Counted from the first letter of the stretch, positions 26,502 to 35,294 are shown. The stretch: DNA of 64,000 nt from CAYYFX01 sp964571855 (GCA_964571855.1 CAZNDO010000011.1:62001-126000); one strand, 5' to 3'. Numbers and translations: made by a program. The notes: a model not told the origin generated them from the sequence alone.

Positions 26502-27479
26502 GTGTCGCCTCCCCGCGTTCCGCCGCTCGTCGTGGTCGCGTGCCTGGGCGCCGCGATCCTCGTTCCCGGCGACGCCGGCGCGTGGGGCGGGCGCACCCAC
26601 GAGATCATCAACCGCCGCGCCGTCCTCGCCCTGGACGGTGAGGCGGGGGTCGCATGGCATCCGCTGGCCGCCTCGCTGGGCATGCACGCGTCCGACGCCG
26701 ATCACCGCAAGGGAACCGACGCCGAGGAGCCCCCGCGGCACTACCTGGACGCGGACGCGTTCGATCGGCCGCCCTTCGCGAAGATCCCGCGGACCTGGGA
26801 CGGCATGCTGAAGAAGTACGGCGCCGCCGAGGCGCGCAGCTTCGGCATGGCGCCTTGGGCGATCGACGAGTGCTACCGGATGGTGGTCGCCTCGCTGCGC
26901 CGCGGCGACTGGTCCTCCGCGGGCGCGTGGGCCGCCGACCTGGGCCACTACGTGGGCGACACGCACCAGCCCCTGCACTGCACCGTGAACTACGACGGCC
27001 AGCGCACGGGCCACGATGGCGTGCACCTTCGCTGGGAGGTCCACATGATGGACCACCACTTCTCGGAGGACACGCTGCCGCCGGCCCCGTCCGTTCCCCG
27101 CCTCGACGGCACCGTGACGGACGCCTGCTTCCGGTGGATCGCCGAGGCCTTTGCCGGCGTGGAACCCCTCCTCGCCGCCGAGTCCGCCGCCCGCGCCGTG
27201 GACCCCTCCTTCGGCGCCGCCTACGAGGCCACCCTCTGGGACCACACCGGCGACCTCGCCCGGCGCCAGGTGGCCTCCGCCGTGACCGACCTCGCGATGC
27301 TCCTGGAGGCCGCCTGGACCGAGGCCGGCAGCCCCCCCGGCCCCGGGGCCCCGCTGCCCCTCCAGGCCCTCCCGATCGCCTCGTTGGCGGCGGGGGAGGA
27401 GCCCCCCGGGGGCCTCCCGTTCCGCGCCCTCGGCCTGGCCGCCCTGGCCCTCACCGGCACCCTCCTCGTGGCCCGCTGA
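26502..27479 (+). CDS. S1/P1-type zinc nuclease, exported, with C-terminal hydrophobic tail
   Basis: 325 residues from a GTG after GGAGAGGG. Signal peptide to Ala26; the mature protein would start WGGRTHEIINRRA, so the N-terminal Trp and first His can ligate zinc as in S1/P1 nucleases and bacterial phospholipase C. Further ligands: DADHRKG, DLGHYVGDTHQPLH (~148-161), and GVHLRWEVHMMDHH (~176-189). It should hydrolyse single-stranded nucleic acid or phosphodiesters outside the cytoplasm. The end (PPGGLPFRALGLAALALTGTLLVAR) is a glycine-preceded hydrophobic segment with a terminal Arg, like a C-terminal sorting tail. A repeat element starts two bases after its stop. Confidence 0.85.
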   Translation: MSPPRVPPLVVVACLGAAILVPGDAGAWGGRTHEIINRRAVLALDGEAGVAWHPLAASLGMHASDADHRKGTDAEEPPRHYLDADAFDRPPFAKIPRTWDGMLKKYGAAEARSFGMAPWAIDECYRMVVASLRRGDWSSAGAWAADLGHYVGDTHQPLHCTVNYDGQRTGHDGVHLRWEVHMMDHHFSEDTLPPAPSVPRLDGTVTDACFRWIAEAFAGVEPLLAAESAARAVDPSFGAAYEATLWDHTGDLARRQVASAVTDLAMLLEAAWTEAGSPPGPGAPLPLQALPIASLAAGEEPPGGLPFRALGLAALALTGTLLVAR

Positions 27480-27481
27480 TC

Positions 27482-27626
27482 GTGGTGCGGAGATTGTGGA
27501 AGATCGCGCGCAACGCGTTCCATTCCAATGGCTTGGCCGGTGTCCCTTCGAGTTTCTGAGCTGATGTGGCTCAAGTCCTTGTCAACAAGCGGGTTCCCCG
27601 CCGTCCTCCACAATCTTCCCACCACG
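27482..27626. repeat. Intergenic inverted-repeat element, copy 1
   Basis: Begins GTGGTGCGGAGATTGTGGAA two bases after a stop codon and ends with the near-complement TCCACAATCTTCCCACCAC. Inner blocks CAACGCGTTCCATTC...TTGG and CTCAAGTCCTTG align with copy 2 at 36656. No coding potential is seen. Less GC-rich than its surroundings. Confidence 0.75.
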
Positions 27627-27689
27627 ACTCAAGGGGCACAGGTGGGTTGCCGATTCTGGCGCAAAGGTGCAACGGGACGCGGGGGCCGG

Positions 27690-28058
27690 ATGGACGCAAA
27701 ACGAATCCTCGTCGTCGATGACCAGGAGAGCATGCGATCCATGCTCACGGACCTCCTGGACATGATGGGCCACGAGACCCTCACCGCGGCCGGCGGGACC
27801 GAAGCGCTGGAGCGGATGCGGGACCAGGCCATCGATCTGGTCATCACCGACCTCAACATGCCCGAGATGGACGGGATGGAGCTCACGAAGCGGATCAAGT
27901 CCGCCTCGCCCGACGTTCCCGTCATCGTGATCACCGGGTACGGCACGTTCCACACGGAGCGTCAGGTCATCGCGGCCGGCGCGGACGGGTACATCCCGAA
28001 ACCCTGCACCATCCACCGCGTGCAAGAGACCGTGAACGCCGCCCTCGGCGTCGCCTGA
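27690..28058 (+). CDS. Single-domain response regulator (CheY-like receiver)
   Basis: 122 residues, a receiver domain only. Acidic pair D10-D11 (VVDDQES), phosphoacceptor D54 (LVITDLNMPEMDG), switch Thr in VIVITGYG and Lys in YIPKPC. No output domain, so it acts through protein-protein contact or a phosphorelay. ATG follows GGGGGCCGG. Orphan in location: the nearest sensor proteins are the HisKA protein at 23272 and the kinase at 6341, so no cognate pair can be named. Confidence 0.93.
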   Translation: MDAKRILVVDDQESMRSMLTDLLDMMGHETLTAAGGTEALERMRDQAIDLVITDLNMPEMDGMELTKRIKSASPDVPVIVITGYGTFHTERQVIAAGADGYIPKPCTIHRVQETVNAALGVA

Positions 28059-28102
28059 CCGCCGGGACGTTCCGCCGGCCACCCGCGCATCCGCCGTTCC
28101 TT

Positions 28103-28108
28103 GCTATG
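28103..28108 (+). promoter_or_regulatory. -10 element of the bacillithiol operon
   Basis: TATGCT lies 27 bases before the methyltransferase ATG at 28136, so the ATG inside this hexamer is not the start. The -35 is not clear. Confidence 0.45.
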
Positions 28109-28135
28109 CTGGCCGGCCCCCACCGGAGGGCCGCG

Positions 28136-28888
28136 ATGTCGTGGGTCGTCGAGGCGTTCGGGCCGTGGTACCCCGTGGTGTACCCGCATCGGGACCAGGC
28201 CGAGGCCGACGGCTGGATCGCTGCGCTGGACGACGTGCTGGGATGGCGCGGCCGGCGCGTGCTCGACGTGGGGTGCGGGGCCGGTCGCCACCTCGCGCCG
28301 CTCGCGCGGTGCGGCGCGCGGCCGGCGGGGCTGGACTACTCGCCGACGCTGCTGGACCTCGCCGCCGCGGCGCGGCGGAAGGCGGGCGCCCGCTGGCCGC
28401 TCGTGCGCGGGGACATGCGCGCCCTGCCGTTCGCGCCGGCCGCCTTCGACGCCGTGGCCAGCTTCTTCACCAGCTTCGGGTACTTCGGCCCGCAGGAGGA
28501 TCGACGGGTCGTGGCGGAGGGAGCCCGCGTGCTGCGCCGTGGCGGGCACCACGTGCTGGACTACCTGAACCGCGCGCACGTCCTGGCGCATCCCATGCGG
28601 GTCGGCGAGCGCACGCAGGGGGAGTTCGTGATCCGCGAGGAGAAGCGGCTGGAGGGCGGCGGGCGGATGGTGGTGAAGGATGTGCGCATCCGCCGCGCCG
28701 GCGCGGACGGCCCGCCGCTGGCCTCCTACCAGGAGCGCGTGACGCTGTACGGCACGGAGGAGGTCCAGTCCTTCCTGGAGCGGGCGGGGCTGCGGCCGGT
28801 GCACGTCTTCGGGGACTACGACCGCTCCCCGTTCGACGAGGCGGCCAGCGCGCGCCGCATCGTCGTGAGCCGCAAGGGAGCGTCGTGA
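28136..28888 (+). CDS. SAM-dependent methyltransferase heading the bacillithiol operon
   Basis: 250 residues; the ATG follows GGAGGG. Class I fold: motif I VLDVGCGAGRHLAPLA (~38-53), motif II LDYSPTLLDLA, acidic loop VRGDMRALPFAPAAFDAVASFF (~87-108). The C-terminal half (FVIREEKRLEGGG..., ASYQERVTLYGTEEVQSFLERAGL) matches ubiE/small-molecule methylases. Its TGA overlaps the GTG of bshC, so it is coupled to the pathway. Green sulfur bacteria make N-methyl-bacillithiol with a SAM methyltransferase (NmbA). A similar role here is my inference from position; no methyl acceptor can be read from the sequence. Confidence 0.85.
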   Translation: MSWVVEAFGPWYPVVYPHRDQAEADGWIAALDDVLGWRGRRVLDVGCGAGRHLAPLARCGARPAGLDYSPTLLDLAAAARRKAGARWPLVRGDMRALPFAPAAFDAVASFFTSFGYFGPQEDRRVVAEGARVLRRGGHHVLDYLNRAHVLAHPMRVGERTQGEFVIREEKRLEGGGRMVVKDVRIRRAGADGPPLASYQERVTLYGTEEVQSFLERAGLRPVHVFGDYDRSPFDEAASARRIVVSRKGAS

Positions 28889-30507
28889 CGCGGCCGCGTC
28901 TCGCCGGCATCGCGCCGATCGCGCCGGAGACCGGCGGGTTCGCCGCGGACTGGGCGGCGGCGAAGCCGGGCGCCGCATCCTGGATGCCGCGCCATCCCGC
29001 GGCGGGGAGCGCCTGGACGTCGCGCCTGGAGGAGCTGCGCGATGCCGCCGTTCCCGGGCCGGTCGCGGCGCGGATCCGCGCGCACGCGGAGCGGTTGGGC
29101 GCCGGCGCCGCGGCCCCCGCGGCCGCCGACGCGCTCGCGGCGCCCGGGGCGCGGTGCGTGGTCACCGGGCAGCAGCCCGGGCTCTTCCTCGGGCCCCTGT
29201 TCACGCTGCACAAGGCGTGGACGGCGGTGGCCCTGGCGCGGCGGCTCGAGGCGCGCACCGGGCTGCGCACGGTTCCCGTGTTCTGGAGCGCCGGGGACGA
29301 CAGCGACTTCGCCGAGATCGCGAGCACGGTCCTGCCCGATCCCGTCGGCAAGCTCGCCCGGTTCGCGCTGGGCGGCGGGGAGCTGCCTGCGGGCGGGATG
29401 GTGGGGGACCTGGGCACGGCCGGCAGCGCGCGCGTCCTCGCGGAGGCGGCGCCCGTGCTGGGCGCGTGGCCGGGCGGCGACGCGCTGCGCTCCCTCGCGG
29501 CGCGCGCGCTGGAGCGCGCCGCGGACCACGGCGAGCTGGCCGCGGCCTGGCTGTACGCGCTGTTCCCGGACACGGGGCTCGTGGTCGTGGACGGACGGTG
29601 GGCCGAGCTGCGGCGCGCGGCGGCGCCGCTGTTCGAACGGTACGCGCGGTGCCGCCGGGGAGTGGGGGAGGCGGTGCGCGAGGCCGGCCGCCGGCTCGAG
29701 GCGGAAGGCTACCGCGCGCGCATCACGGACCCGTCCACGGAGCAGGCGCTGTTCGACGCGACCGACGGCCGCCGCCTCCCGTTCGCCGGCGACGACGCCG
29801 CGCTCGCGGAGCGCGTCCGCACCGCCCCGGAGACGCTCTCGCCGAACGTCCTGCTGCGCCCGCTCGTGCAGGACTCGCTCTTCCCGAACGTCGCCACGAT
29901 CGCGGGACCGGGCGAGGTGGCGTACCACGCGCAGCTCGCGGGCGCCTACGCGCGCCTCGGCGTGGGCATGCCCGTGCTCTTCCCCCGCTTCGAGGCCACC
30001 TGGGTGCCGGAGGGGCTGCTGGAGCTCGCGCGCCGGCGTGACGTGCCGCCGGCCGACCTCGTCCGCGATCTCGACGGCACGCTGCGCGCGTCCGCCTCCG
30101 CGGCGCTGCCGCCCGCGCTCCGCGACGCGCTCGCCACCCTGGAGGCGCGTGTCGCGGAGACGGTTGCCGCCGCGCGGGAGGCCGCACGGGACTTCGACGC
30201 CTCGCTCGCGGACGCGGCGGCGGACACGGAGCGCCGATGTCGCGAGGCCTGCGATCGGCTCCGCGACAAGGCCGCCGCGGCCGCGCGCGCCGCGGAGGCG
30301 CGGCGCGATCCCGCGCTCCGGCACTACCGCGAGCTCGTCCGTCCCCGCGATCTCCCGCAGGAGCGCGTCGTCTCGGCGGCGCTCGCGGTGCTGGCGGGCG
30401 TCCCCGAGGGGGCCGAGGACGCCGTGCGCGACCACGTGGAGCAGGTGGAGTCCGGGCGGATGTCGCACTGGCTGCTCCCGTTCCGCCTGCCGGGAGGTGC
30501 GGCATGA
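28885..30507 (+). CDS. bshC: Bacillithiol biosynthesis cysteine-adding enzyme BshC
   Basis: 540 residues, the expected length. Diagnostic stretch CVVTGQQPGLFLGPLFTLHKAWTAVALARRLE (~91-122), then VPVFWSAGDDSDFAEI, LSPNVLLRPLVQDSLFPNVATIAGPGEVAYHAQL and PMPVLFPR-type block GVGMPVLFPRFEATWV. A coiled-coil insert lies at ~405-480. BshC joins L-cysteine to glucosaminyl-malate, the last step of bacillithiol synthesis. The GTG start overlaps the previous stop (GTGA), and the gene's own stop overlaps the start of bshB (ATGA). Confidence 0.93.
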   Translation: MTRPRLAGIAPIAPETGGFAADWAAAKPGAASWMPRHPAAGSAWTSRLEELRDAAVPGPVAARIRAHAERLGAGAAAPAAADALAAPGARCVVTGQQPGLFLGPLFTLHKAWTAVALARRLEARTGLRTVPVFWSAGDDSDFAEIASTVLPDPVGKLARFALGGGELPAGGMVGDLGTAGSARVLAEAAPVLGAWPGGDALRSLAARALERAADHGELAAAWLYALFPDTGLVVVDGRWAELRRAAAPLFERYARCRRGVGEAVREAGRRLEAEGYRARITDPSTEQALFDATDGRRLPFAGDDAALAERVRTAPETLSPNVLLRPLVQDSLFPNVATIAGPGEVAYHAQLAGAYARLGVGMPVLFPRFEATWVPEGLLELARRRDVPPADLVRDLDGTLRASASAALPPALRDALATLEARVAETVAAAREAARDFDASLADAAADTERRCREACDRLRDKAAAAARAAEARRDPALRHYRELVRPRDLPQERVVSAALAVLAGVPEGAEDAVRDHVEQVESGRMSHWLLPFRLPGGAA

Positions 30508-31250
30508 GGGTGCTGGCGTTCGCGGCGCATCCGGACGACGTGGAGCTGTACGCCGGCGGGCTGTGCGCCGCGCTCGCGAAGGCCGGCGCCACGCTCGCGC
30601 TCGTGGACCTGACCCGCGGGGAGCTGGGCACGCGCGGCGACGCCGGCACGCGCACGCGCGAGGCCGCCGAGGCCGCCCGCATCCTGGGCGCCGCGTCCCG
30701 CGAGTGCCTCGACCTCCCGGACGGCGCGATCTCGTCGGCGGACGGGGAGCACGCGCGTGCCGTCGTGGAGGCGCTGCGCCGGCACCGGCCCTCGCTCGTG
30801 CTGGCGCCCTGGGACGTGGACCCGCATCCGGACCATCGCGAGACCGCGCTGCTCGTCCGGCGCGCGCGCTTCCTCGCGCGGCTGCCGAAGCTCGCGGCCG
30901 GCGGCGAGCCGTTCGCGCCCGGCCCGGTGCTCTTCTACGAGCAGAAGACGCCGTTCGAGCCGGACGTGGTCGTGGACATCGGCGCCGTGCTGGACGTGAA
31001 GCGGGCCGCGGTGCGCGCGTACGCGTCCCAGTTCACGCGAGGGCCGGGGGACCCGGCCCGCACGGAGATCTCCGAGCCGTCGTTCCACGAGGTTCTGGAG
31101 GCGCGCGCGCGCGTGCACGGCGCGCGCATCGGCGTGACCTGGGGGGAGGGCTACAAGCGCGAAGGCCCGCAGGCCGTGCTGGATCCGCGGCACCTGTTCG
31201 CGCCGTCGCCGGCGGCCGGGCCGTCCGGGCGCGGGGAGGGCGGCGCGTGA
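30504..31250 (+). CDS. bshB: N-acetylglucosaminyl-malate deacetylase BshB
   Basis: 248 residues of the LmbE/PIG-L family. Zinc motif AAHPDDVELYAGG (His8, Asp10-Asp11) at the N-terminus and third ligand in WDVDPHPDHRET (~110). DLTRGELGTRGDAGTRTREAAEAARILGA and QFTRGPGDPA are BshB1-type. It removes the acetyl group from GlcNAc-malate, the second step of the pathway. ATG follows GGGAGGTGCGGC. Coupled on both sides by 4-base overlaps with bshC and bshA. Confidence 0.93.
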   Translation: MRVLAFAAHPDDVELYAGGLCAALAKAGATLALVDLTRGELGTRGDAGTRTREAAEAARILGAASRECLDLPDGAISSADGEHARAVVEALRRHRPSLVLAPWDVDPHPDHRETALLVRRARFLARLPKLAAGGEPFAPGPVLFYEQKTPFEPDVVVDIGAVLDVKRAAVRAYASQFTRGPGDPARTEISEPSFHEVLEARARVHGARIGVTWGEGYKREGPQAVLDPRHLFAPSPAAGPSGRGEGGA

Positions 31251-32368
31251 GGATCGGGATGATCTGCTACGCGAGCTACGGCGGCTCGGGCATCGTGGCC
31301 ACGGAGCTCGGCATCGAGCTGGCCGCGCGCGGCCACGAGGTCCACTTCATCACGAACGACGTGCCGGTGCGCATGAACCGGTTCCGGGAGAACCTGTACT
31401 TCCACCGCGTGGAGGTGGACACCTACCCGCTGTTCGCGCACGCGTCGTACTCGCTGAACCTGGCGGCGAAGATCCTGGACGTCATCCGCGGGCACGGCCT
31501 GGACCTCATCCACTCGCACTACGCCGTGCCGCACGCCACCTCGGCGTACCTCGCGAAGGAGATGTGCCCCGGCTGCCCGGTGCGCACGGTCACCACTCTG
31601 CACGGCACGGACATCACGCTGGTGGGGCTGCGCCCGTCCTTCTACGAGATCACGCGCTTCTCCATCGCGCGCAGCGACGCCGTCACCGCCGTATCGGACT
31701 GGCTGCGCCGCAAGACCCACGACAACTTCCCCGCGGTGGGCGAGATCGACGTCATCCGCAACTTCGTGGACGCGGAGCGCTTCCGGCCCCGCCCGGACGA
31801 GCGCGCGCGCCGCCCGTGGACCCGCCCGGGCGAGTTCGTGATCATGCACGCGTCGAACTTCCGGCCGGTGAAGAACGTGCCCACGATCCTGGAGGTCTTC
31901 CGGCGTCTGCTGGAGAGGTACCCCGTGCGCCTGCTGATGGTGGGCGACGGCCCGGAGCTGCCCGCCGCGGAGGAGCAGGCGCGCCGCTCCGGCGTCGACC
32001 ACGCGGTGCACTTCCTCGGCGCGCAGGAGTACCTGGAGGATCTCCTCCCGCTGGCCGACGCGTTCCTGCTGCCCTCCGAGCACGAAAGCTTCGGTCTCGC
32101 CGCGCTGGAGGCGATGAGCTGCGGCGTGGCGGTGTGCGCCACGAACGAGGGCGGCACGCGCGAGATCATCCGGCACGGCGAGAACGGCCTCGTGCACGCG
32201 CCGCGGGACGTGGACGGCATGGTCGCTAGCCTCGGGGCCCTGTTCGACGACCCGGCGCGCCTCGAGCGGATCGCCGAGGCCGGACGGCGGACCGCGGTGG
32301 AGGAGTTCACCGTGGAGTCGGCCGTGGCGCGGTACCTCTCGGTGTACGAGGAGGCGCTGTCGCGATGA
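31247..32368 (+). CDS. bshA: L-malate glycosyltransferase BshA
   Basis: 373 residues, a GT4-fold glycosyltransferase that transfers GlcNAc from UDP-GlcNAc to L-malate. N-terminal loop ICYASYGGSGIVATELG (~6-22), then IHSHYAVPHATSAYLAK, TLHGTDITLVG, and the donor site NFRPVKNVPTILEVF (~205-219). The retaining GT4 motif SEHESFGLAALEAMSCGVAV holds the E-x7-E pair. All are typical of BshA. GTG start in a GTGA overlap with bshB. With the two upstream genes it completes the pathway in a single operon, in reverse order of the reactions. Confidence 0.93.
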   Translation: MRIGMICYASYGGSGIVATELGIELAARGHEVHFITNDVPVRMNRFRENLYFHRVEVDTYPLFAHASYSLNLAAKILDVIRGHGLDLIHSHYAVPHATSAYLAKEMCPGCPVRTVTTLHGTDITLVGLRPSFYEITRFSIARSDAVTAVSDWLRRKTHDNFPAVGEIDVIRNFVDAERFRPRPDERARRPWTRPGEFVIMHASNFRPVKNVPTILEVFRRLLERYPVRLLMVGDGPELPAAEEQARRSGVDHAVHFLGAQEYLEDLLPLADAFLLPSEHESFGLAALEAMSCGVAVCATNEGGTREIIRHGENGLVHAPRDVDGMVASLGALFDDPARLERIAEAGRRTAVEEFTVESAVARYLSVYEEALSR

Positions 32369-32396
32369 GCGGACGGCGGCGGCGGCGGATCCCGCG

Positions 32397-33236
32397 ATGA
32401 CCTTCGTGGAGTCCCCGCTCGAACTCCGCAACGACGAGGACCTCCCGGTCCGGGCCGACGTGTGCGTGCCGGACGGGGAAGGGCCGTTCCCGGTCGTGGT
32501 GATCGTGCACGGGTTCAAGGGCTTCAAGGACTGGGGGATGTTCCCGCCCACGGCGCACCGGCTCGCGGGGCGCGGCATCGCGAGCGTGCGCATGAACGTC
32601 TCGTGCAACGGCATCGGGGAGGATCCGGTGCAGTTCACGGAGCTGGAGCGCTTCGCCCGCAACACGCCCGGGCGCGAGGTCGCGGACGTGCGCCTGGTCC
32701 TGGACGCGATCGCCCGGGGCACCGCCGGCGCTTCCGTGGATGCGGCGCGGATCGGCCTGCTCGGCCACAGCCGCGGCGGCGGCACGGTCCTTCTCGCGGC
32801 CGCGCGCGCCGGCCTCGTGCGCGCGGTCGTGACCTGGGCGTCGATCGCCTCGTTCCAGCGCACCACGGACCGGGCGAAGCAGGAGTGGCGCGCGCGCGGC
32901 CGGCTCGACGTGCCGAACGCGCGCACCGGGCAGACGATGTGGATGGACGTGTCGGTGCTGGACGACCTCGAGGCGAATGCCGCGGCCTACGATCTGGAGA
33001 CGGCGTGCGGCGCGCTGCGCGTCCCGTACCTCGCGCTGCACGGCGACCTGGACGAGGCGGTGGACCCGTCCGAGTCCGAGCGTCTCGCGGCGTGGTGCTC
33101 GAGCCCGGTCAAGGAGCTGCGCCGCGTGCCGCGCACCGGGCACACGTTCGGCGCGGTCCACCCGTGGGCGGGTCCCACGCCCGCATGGGACCGCGTGGCC
33201 GACGCCACCGCGGGCTGGTTCGTGGACCACCTGTAG
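32397..33236 (+). CDS. Alpha/beta hydrolase (dienelactone hydrolase-like)
   Basis: 279 residues. Oxyanion region VVVIVHGFKGFKDWGMFP (~34-51), nucleophile Ser in LLGHSRGGGTVLLA (~122-135), Asp in ALHGDLDEAVDPSES (~218), and His in TGHTFGAVHPW (~247). No signal peptide, so cytoplasmic. ATG lies 28 bases after bshA with no terminator between, so it may be transcribed with the bsh operon. A bacillithiol-conjugate or ester hydrolase would fit the position, but nothing in the sequence proves a substrate. Confidence 0.85.
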   Translation: MTFVESPLELRNDEDLPVRADVCVPDGEGPFPVVVIVHGFKGFKDWGMFPPTAHRLAGRGIASVRMNVSCNGIGEDPVQFTELERFARNTPGREVADVRLVLDAIARGTAGASVDAARIGLLGHSRGGGTVLLAAARAGLVRAVVTWASIASFQRTTDRAKQEWRARGRLDVPNARTGQTMWMDVSVLDDLEANAAAYDLETACGALRVPYLALHGDLDEAVDPSESERLAAWCSSPVKELRRVPRTGHTFGAVHPWAGPTPAWDRVADATAGWFVDHL

Positions 33237-33293
33237 ACGCCGTGCCCGCCGCCGCCCCGTCCCGGGGAGGCGCAGCTCCCGCGGGGGGACGCG

Positions 33294-33695
33294 CTACCCC
33301 GCGTCCTTCTCCAGGTCGAGCGCGCACGAGTTGATGCAGTAGCGCTGCCCGCCCGGGCCGGGGCCGTCCGGGAAGACGTGGCCGAGGTGCGCGTCGCAGC
33401 GCGCGCACGTGACCTCGATGCGGCGCATCCCGTGCGAGAGGTCCTCGGCGAGGTGCACGCGCGAGGGATCCATCGCCTCGGTGAAGCTGGGCCACCCGGA
33501 GCCGGAGTCGAACTTCGTCTCCGACCGGAACAGCTCCTGGCCGCAGCAGATGCAGCGGTACGTGCCGGGCTCCTTCGTGTCGGTGTACGCGCCCGCGAAC
33601 GCGCGCTCCGTTCCCTTCCGGCGCGTGACCTCGTACTGCTGCGGGGTGAGCGCCTCGCGCCACTCCCGGTCCGTCCGGACCACCTTGTCGCTCAT
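33294..33695 (-). CDS. msrB: Peptide-methionine (R)-S-oxide reductase MsrB
   Basis: 133 residues from the ATG after GGAGGATCG. Zinc cysteine pairs CICCGQ (~45-50) and CARCDAHLGHVF (~93-104), substrate motif SGSGWPSFTEA (~65-75), and catalytic RYCINSCALDL near the C-terminus. The catalytic residue is an ordinary Cys (TGC in the coding strand), unlike selenocysteine MsrB forms. It reduces methionine-R-sulfoxide in proteins. Converges with the hydrolase gene. Confidence 0.95.
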   Translation of the reverse strand: MSDKVVRTDREWREALTPQQYEVTRRKGTERAFAGAYTDTKEPGTYRCICCGQELFRSETKFDSGSGWPSFTEAMDPSRVHLAEDLSHGMRRIEVTCARCDAHLGHVFPDGPGPGGQRYCINSCALDLEKDAG

Positions 33696-33878
33696 CGATC
33701 CTCCGTTCCTGCCGCTCCGGGGTGCGCGTCGTGCCGCGGGCCGGAGGCTTCCCGTGCCGCGGGCCGGCGGCCTGTCGTGCCCGCGGGCGGGGCGATCCTC
33801 GGGACGGCCACCGACTCGGATGCGTCCGGGGGACCGGCGGTTTCGCGCGTTCGGGTCCGCACGATCGGGTCCGCAGCC

Positions 33879-33907
33879 TTGCCGCTCCCGGGGGCGGGAG
33901 TTACCAT
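33879..33907 (+). promoter_or_regulatory. Promoter for the 33936 gene
   Basis: TTGCCG (33879-33884), 17-base spacer and TACCAT (33902-33907), with ATG 28 bases after the -10. The rest of the 240-base gap back to msrB shows no further gene. Confidence 0.5.
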
Positions 33908-33935
33908 CCTGGGCCATCCTCACCGGGGACCGGAC

Positions 33936-35294
33936 ATGGACAGGAACGCCGCTCGCCGCGCCATCCTCGGGGCCGCGCTCGGGCTGCTGGCGGCGTCACG
34001 CGCCGCCATGGCCGCCCCCGAGGTCCCGAACCCCTCGGCCTTCGGCGCCGCCCTGGAGGCGGCGCTTCCCGCCGGGGCGGCGGCGGTCGATCGGCTCTGG
34101 GCGCCGGACGCCCGGGACGAGTCCCGCCGCATGATGGACATCCGCACGTCCGCGATGTTCCTGTGGACGGACGTCCGCGTCGAGACGGAGTCCGTGCGCG
34201 AGTTGCGGTCCGCCCCGGACGGCGCGGCGCGCGCGGCGGTGGTGACCCGCACCCACGGCACGGCCACGTGGCGCGGCGCCGCCTGGGGCGTGGCGCAGTC
34301 CTTCTGGACGCTGCAGACGGACGAGCGGCAGGAGTCGAATCCGGTCGTGCGCCGCGAGGAGTGGGCGCTGGAGCGGCGCGGCGACGCGTGGCTCGTGATC
34401 GAGCGACGCGAGCTCGGGGTGCTGGACCTCCTGGACGTGCGGCTCACGGTGGACGCGTACCCGGGCCAGGATGCGCTGCTGGTGGAAGGCGCGTACTACG
34501 TCCGCGCGCTGGCGGACTCGGTGCGCTTCGTCCGCTTCCTCCTGGATCGCCGCGCCGCCGTGTACGACCTGCGCGTGGACGGCCGGCTCGCCCCGGTGGT
34601 GCGCGGCAACGAACTCGGTTCGCTGGGGCTGGGCGGGTTCAGCCCGGAGCTGGAGTCCTCGTTCGAGTTCCCCGAGCCGCTCGCGAGCGGGGAGGAGGCG
34701 CTCGTCACGTTCCGCCTCCGGTCCCCGCTCGTGCACATGTCGGAGCCGGGGTATGTCACCTCGCTTCCCCTCACGGAGGGGGCGTTCCGCGAGCGGCTGT
34801 GGATGCCGGTCCTGCGACCCGCGCGCGCCGCCGCGCCGGACTCCTCGGAGATCGAGGTCGCCCTGCGCTGGCCACGCGGCGTCTTCGATCGCGCGGGGGT
34901 CGCCGCGCCGTCGTCGTGGACGGCGGCCACCGGATCGGGCGAGGAGACGGGCTCGGTGGTCGCGTCGTGGTCCGGGGACGTGCGCGACGTGGACTTCGCC
35001 CTGCTCGCCGCCGGCGTGGAGCTGCCGGGCGCGCTGGCGCGGTGGATCCCGGGCGGGCCCGGCGTCCCCGCCCGGCTGCAGCGCGCGGATCCGCCGCCTG
35101 CCTCCGCGCTGCGGGTCGGTCGAAGGGAACGCGCGGCAGTGCTCGCGCCGCTGCTCGCCACGACCGAGGCGTCGCGGGACCTGGGCACGGAGCTCCAGGA
35201 GCTCCTGCCGCTGGACGACGACCTGATGGACGAGCTGTTCGACGACTCGGCGACCGACGCCGAGCGCGGCGCGGACGATCGCGCGGCCAACTAG
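33936..35294 (+). CDS. Exported protein of unknown function
   Basis: 452 residues. Signal peptide with a basic start and a hydrophobic core (MDRNAARRAILGAALGLLAASRAAMA). The mature part is rich in beta-strand patterns (LLDVRLTVDAYPGQDALLVEGAYYV, FVRFLLDRRAAVYDLRVDGRLAP, ALVTFRLRSPLVHM), resembling the N-terminal all-beta domain of M1-type peptidases, but no HExxH or other catalytic motif is present. The C-terminal ~40 residues are acidic (LLPLDDDLMDELFDD). I do not recognise a family. The next gene starts 12 bases on. Confidence 0.75.
   Translation: MDRNAARRAILGAALGLLAASRAAMAAPEVPNPSAFGAALEAALPAGAAAVDRLWAPDARDESRRMMDIRTSAMFLWTDVRVETESVRELRSAPDGAARAAVVTRTHGTATWRGAAWGVAQSFWTLQTDERQESNPVVRREEWALERRGDAWLVIERRELGVLDLLDVRLTVDAYPGQDALLVEGAYYVRALADSVRFVRFLLDRRAAVYDLRVDGRLAPVVRGNELGSLGLGGFSPELESSFEFPEPLASGEEALVTFRLRSPLVHMSEPGYVTSLPLTEGAFRERLWMPVLRPARAAAPDSSEIEVALRWPRGVFDRAGVAAPSSWTAATGSGEETGSVVASWSGDVRDVDFALLAAGVELPGALARWIPGGPGVPARLQRADPPPASALRVGRRERAAVLAPLLATTEASRDLGTELQELLPLDDDLMDELFDDSATDAERGADDRAAN

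Noticed and set aside
28106..28135. An upstream ATG as the start of the methyltransferase gene
   Set aside because: That ATG lies inside the likely -10 hexamer TATGCT and has no ribosome site, whereas the ATG at 28136 follows GGAGGG.
33294..33695. A possible third selenoprotein (MsrB often uses Sec)
   Set aside because: The catalytic codon is an ordinary Cys codon and the frame has no internal UGA.
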